DNA of 64,000 bases. Origin: Chelonoidis abingdonii (lineage: Eukaryota > Chordata > Testudines > Testudinidae). Below the pieces are notes generated by a model. It did no database searches and was not told where the DNA came from. It was given only the letters and a program-made list of their open reading frames with translations. Below, one piece after another: positions 60,191 to 64,000 of the stretch. A program made the translations under genes and the position numbers. How positions within the stretch are numbered: the first letter of the stretch is position 1; the number at the start of each line of letters is the position of its first letter. Where the stretch lies: contig NC_133771.1 of the NCBI RefSeq assembly GCF_003597395.2, positions 133,110,422 through 133,174,421 of the forward strand. The letters run 5' to 3'.

Positions 60191-63100
60191 TAGGCACAGC
60201 CGCCCACAGCTTCCAGCAGCCACGGTTCACCATTACCAACCAATGGGAGCTGCGGGAAGCGGTGGCCAGCATGTCCCTGCTGAGATGGACCAGTGAATCA
60301 AAAGCAGAGTAGCAGGCTGCAGCACAAAAGACAACTGCATCTTGATGTGAGGTGTGTGTGTCACTTGAGGAGTTTCTTTATTTTCTACTCCTATCTAGGA
60401 GGGAGTAAAGGAGATGGGGTATGGGGGTTAGGCTTAGAAGCTATTCTGGGGGAGAAGAAGAGATGGGCAACACCTTTTTGGATTCACAACCCATTTGACC
60501 GTAATCCACGTCTGTAAAGAGAAGTGAATTTACCCAGTGCACATGTACTGAACTGTCTCAGCATGGGTAAGGTGCATGTAACCAGTGTAAGCTGAGCTAT
60601 ATTTTCTGAATATTGGATGTAAATGTTCAGCTGCCTACATACCTGAAATGCTTTGAGATTGGAATTAAAGTTTAACACAGGGAATTTCAAAAGTAGAATG
60701 TTTTTTAAAGTGAAGCCATTGTAATACGTTTAATACAGACAGAACTATGCTTTGTTTGCTTTTCTCATTTCCTACTGTTATATGAATACATCTATTCTCC
60801 TTTTTGAGATTTGGAAGTGAATTTAGTGCTTTTGAAAGGAAAAAAAAAAGACAGTGCTAAAGCCAGGCATAGCTAAAGAAGATACACTGGAAAGCTTTGC
60901 TAGACAGCTCCAACAGCGGACTTAAATCCTCCTCAACAGCAGCCCTGCTATCCAAGTCTCAGATGGCACTTGGAGACTGCCAAATACACTTAGTTGAGTA
61001 ATTTTTACTTAAAATGCACAAAACCCTAAAATCTTGAGAGCAAAAGGGAAAAAAAACATATTTGTTTCGGGAAACCAAATAGGAATAAGACAGTGCCTTC
61101 TCAAGTGTAGGGTTAGTGCATTAATCTACATGGGGCCAGATTCCAAACACATTCACATCAGCGGCCACTACAAATCCAAAGTAACTCCAGTATATCTGGT
61201 TTATGGTCTCTGCAGGGTTCTAGTTAATGAGATGCTGCCCTGATGGACACACTGTGTTGCCCCAATGGCGCTGCATAGTCTTGGTCCAGACAGAATGTGC
61301 CTATTACATGTGCTGAGATTATATGAGACTAATTATACTGATCATTTTTTTAATAGTCAATTTGTCAAATGTTTAGATGAACATTATCCAATCAGTTATC
61401 ATTACAGTACATATACTATAATACACATTATAAAAAACTGTACCCTTAAAGTATGCATAGGGATAAAAAACACAGAGGACTGTGATTGGAACATAACATG
61501 ACACATACGCATGTATGTATCTCTGCTATATTTGATAGGATTTCTTTTTGGAGGTAGATGTCAAAGACCTCAGAGACTCAGGATAAAATCCTTTCAGTAT
61601 AGCCAGGTGGTATCACTCATCTAGCATCCTAAAGGGCAGACAGGTCACACACATCTTCCTTTGAAGCCAACATCTATGGCACTTCATGAATCAGCCACTG
61701 GAGGGAACCCAAGAACAACATTGATCAGCTCAGTCATCTGTGTTGGGGCGGGGGGTGGGGGGGGTGACAGTGTCAAAATTCCTCTCTCCACCATGCAATA
61801 GGAGTGCCAGAGACACACCTCACTGGGAACCTCAGTGCCCAGTACTTGCAGCTCCACTTGTCATCAAGTGGGACACACGAAAGACAGTATCAAAGGAATC
61901 TTAAAAATGTGAGATTTCTCTCTTTAAATAGAAGATCTTCTGTAACTGTAGTGCCACGATTCTCCCGAACATGAACCATTTACAGTAATAAGAATGAGCT
62001 AACAGCAGGCTAGTGTGGCACAGAAGAGAATTATGGGCTAAACTGAGAGCTGTCCCTTATACTATGCTACATTTTGAGGTGTTCGACCTATTGAAAAGGC
62101 ATGTGGGTGGCTCATAAAATGTTTATTGCATGTATCAATTGGCGTTCGTTTTGAAGCATTTACTTACAGGACTTTTAGTGAGTGTGGTAAGAGAAAGAGA
62201 ACTTATTTTCCACACTGCATTTAATAGGATTATGTTTCAAGCAGCATTATCTCGGGAAGGCAGGTTTCAAACATGTCAAAAAATTTTAGGGATTTCAGCC
62301 TGAGTGGATTTAGTTGCAAATCTGAACTTTGCACAGGAGAGTTTATCTTTCCATTGCTTTTCCAAAGAGGCATCGTAAATTACATTTCTGGAAGAAACAA
62401 AGCTTTTTGAAAGAGGAGTTCATCTGGTAAATTCTTCCTCTGTTTAAAGTTCCCTTTCCTTGTCATGTCATGCACTACACAGACAGTGACATAAGCAGAT
62501 GCTGAAGGACTCTCCAAGCAATGTCTGTGTCATTACCTGATGATAGAACTTCATAACACAATTATAGGTCAACATACAAGCACTGACAGTGCTATTTCCT
62601 TCAAAAGAAGAAAGACAAAACTTAATGAGCGCAGTTTTCCATCATCCTGCACCTTGTCCAGTCATTTACACCAGTGCCAAATGGGTGTAAACCACTTCCA
62701 CTAGTCTGATGTGGTAGTATTTTACACCCACTAGGCACTGGAACACCTGGTGCAGGGCGACAGAGAATCAGATCAGGTCCTTAACACTAGATGGCAGAAG
62801 CAGAATTGATACCAAGGTGAAATAGTTTGAACCATCCTATTATGGATTGGTTTGTGTGTCCCTATGGCTTGGGACAGACCCACAGAGGCAGCACTGTGGA
62901 ATTAGAAGTAGGACTCCCAAATTGGTACAATGAATGGAGAGATTGCCAAAAAGTCAGCAGACAAATCAAAAGCAATACACTCATTTTATTTTCAACCATA
63001 AATTAATGCAAATCCCAATCCTTATTGGTGATAGCCTCCTGTCCTGGACAGTGAGGAATTTACAAGAATCCAAGTGAAGGAATGACCAGCATTGTGGTCC

Positions 63101-64000
63101 CTTTTTGCCAGTGTGGAATGCCATTCCAGACTCCACCGTGTCACCAACCTCCTGCCAATGATTGATTTCCTCCCTGCTCAAAGGAATAGATTTGTTTTTT
63201 TGGCCAAGCCTGTTAGCCACTTCACTTTAAGCCTTGAATACAGAATATGAGGTTACTTTGCTCATTTCGCAGCCATCACTGGTATTTTTATTTCCTGTGA
63301 TGAAGGTTTGAATATGTTACTGATGGTGAAATTGATTCTACCATATGACAAAGAATTTATTGATGAATTACAGATTGCTGAACTAAATCTAGCCCGAGTC
63401 CCTACTAATGGTAAATCTACCTGGACTGGTAGGTTCAACAGGTCAAACAGCCTGTAGCCTCTAATCCACTGCTGGTCTGTAGCAGGCAAGTGCAGATGAG
63501 GTCTAGCCCAGGAGTAGACAGTGGGATCCACTGATCTACTTCCTCTTCTAGGCAGTTTCTGTTATTGGGGCTTCTACAGAGTCCTCGCCAGATTTTAAGG
63601 TTGCCATCCATAGAAAAACCTCCAGGGCATGGGGAGGCAGGCAGAGAGGAGTGCAAATTGCTCACAGTGGTAATTTGCCTCCAAAACATTTGTTACAGAG
63701 TACTTACATAGTGTCTTCCATAGCCAAAGTTGTCTCCTCAAGCCAGAAATTACACCTACAGCACCAAGTGAAGATGTACCCTGAAAGACCCTTCCAAACC
63801 AGCTAGTTGATTTTTTTTTCTGAGAGATTCAGCCCTGTTCAGAGGGGTTAGCAAAAGGCCTGGACACGGATTAAATCACATTTCTGGGCTAAGTGGGACA
63901 TCAGTTTTGCATAAACCTTGAGCTGGCTCCTCTGCACAGGGGCAGATTTCACCCTTGTGTGTTTTTCCAACTTCTGAGAGCTTGATTTCTCAACCTTATC
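60191..64000 (+). other. SMOC2: SMOC2 intron 1, distal part to the window edge
   Basis: The stretch 60205-60280 (CCAATGGGAGCTGCGGGAAG) is a fragment of another GC-rich repeat. A G-run lies at 61744-61765. The stretch 62640-62755 has inverted GTGTAAA words of the palindromic repeat class. A CTCF-like word ACACTAGATGGCAG lies at 62784-62797. No exon is supported. Confidence 0.5.

Noticed and set aside
59764..60312. Plus-strand frame of 182 codons, Gly-rich
   Set aside because: It follows the G-rich degenerate repeat of a DNA element; no protein motif was seen.
52000..64000. Search for SMOC2 exon 2 (Kazal-type start with clustered Asp/Lys then Cys)
   Set aside because: No sequence encoding the expected Asp-Lys-Asp-Lys-Asp-Cys run after an acceptor was found by eye; intron 1 probably extends past the window.

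Overview
The window is vertebrate nuclear DNA, most likely from a turtle. It has long introns and intergenic spacers, a CpG-rich promoter, and a repeat population I recognise as chelonian: a DIRS-type retrotransposon, CR1 LINEs, tRNA-like SINEs whose body reads 'GTGGCACCTTATAGACTAAC', and many PIF/Harbinger, hAT and Tigger-like DNA elements. The organism is inferred from repeats and gene similarity only; no database was searched.

Two protein-coding genes are visible, both on the + strand and both incomplete. At the left are the last two coding exons (3566-3722 and 5356-5486) of a cytosolic sulfotransferase closest to SULT6B1. Its earlier exons must lie left of the window, with an old DIRS element sitting in the intron. 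At the right is the first coding exon of SMOC2 (51811-51882), a secreted modular calcium-binding matrix protein. That exon lies in a GC/CpG-rich block, ends at a clean splice donor, and everything to its right (51883-64000) is intron 1. No RNA gene was found.

The roughly 46 kb between the genes is a stack of mobile elements. 1-2847: 5' part of a decayed DIRS element on the minus strand. 4297-4494: Tigger-type MITE. 6181-6301: hAT-type MITE. 8764-8873: rearranged SINE. 9047-11722: hAT element with a ZMYM1/TTF-type transposase remnant, split by a Harbinger-like element at 9400-10515. 13560-14700: MIR and a 47-bp tandem repeat. 26503-26801, 38516-39094 and 58223-58639: copies of an AT-rich inverted-repeat family. 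27255-30235: a nest of four DNA transposons, each with its own target-site duplication. 30248-31800: remains of a HARBI1-like nuclease element. 36361-37280: hAT-type element. 38826-39018 and 46161-46349: two SINEs that fold back on themselves. 43500-45245: 5'-truncated CR1. 47690-48400: purine-rich degenerate tandem repeat. 48405-48706: small hAT element related to the one at 27974-28298. SMOC2 intron 1 holds a Harbinger-like MITE (54619-55021), a CR1 3' fragment, a SINE piece and a GC-rich DNA-element fragment.

The two genes have no evident functional link. The most interesting material is structural: foldback SINEs flanked by single target-site duplications, the four-element nest that gives a relative insertion history, and a transposon that split a transposase reading frame at a 3-bp duplication.
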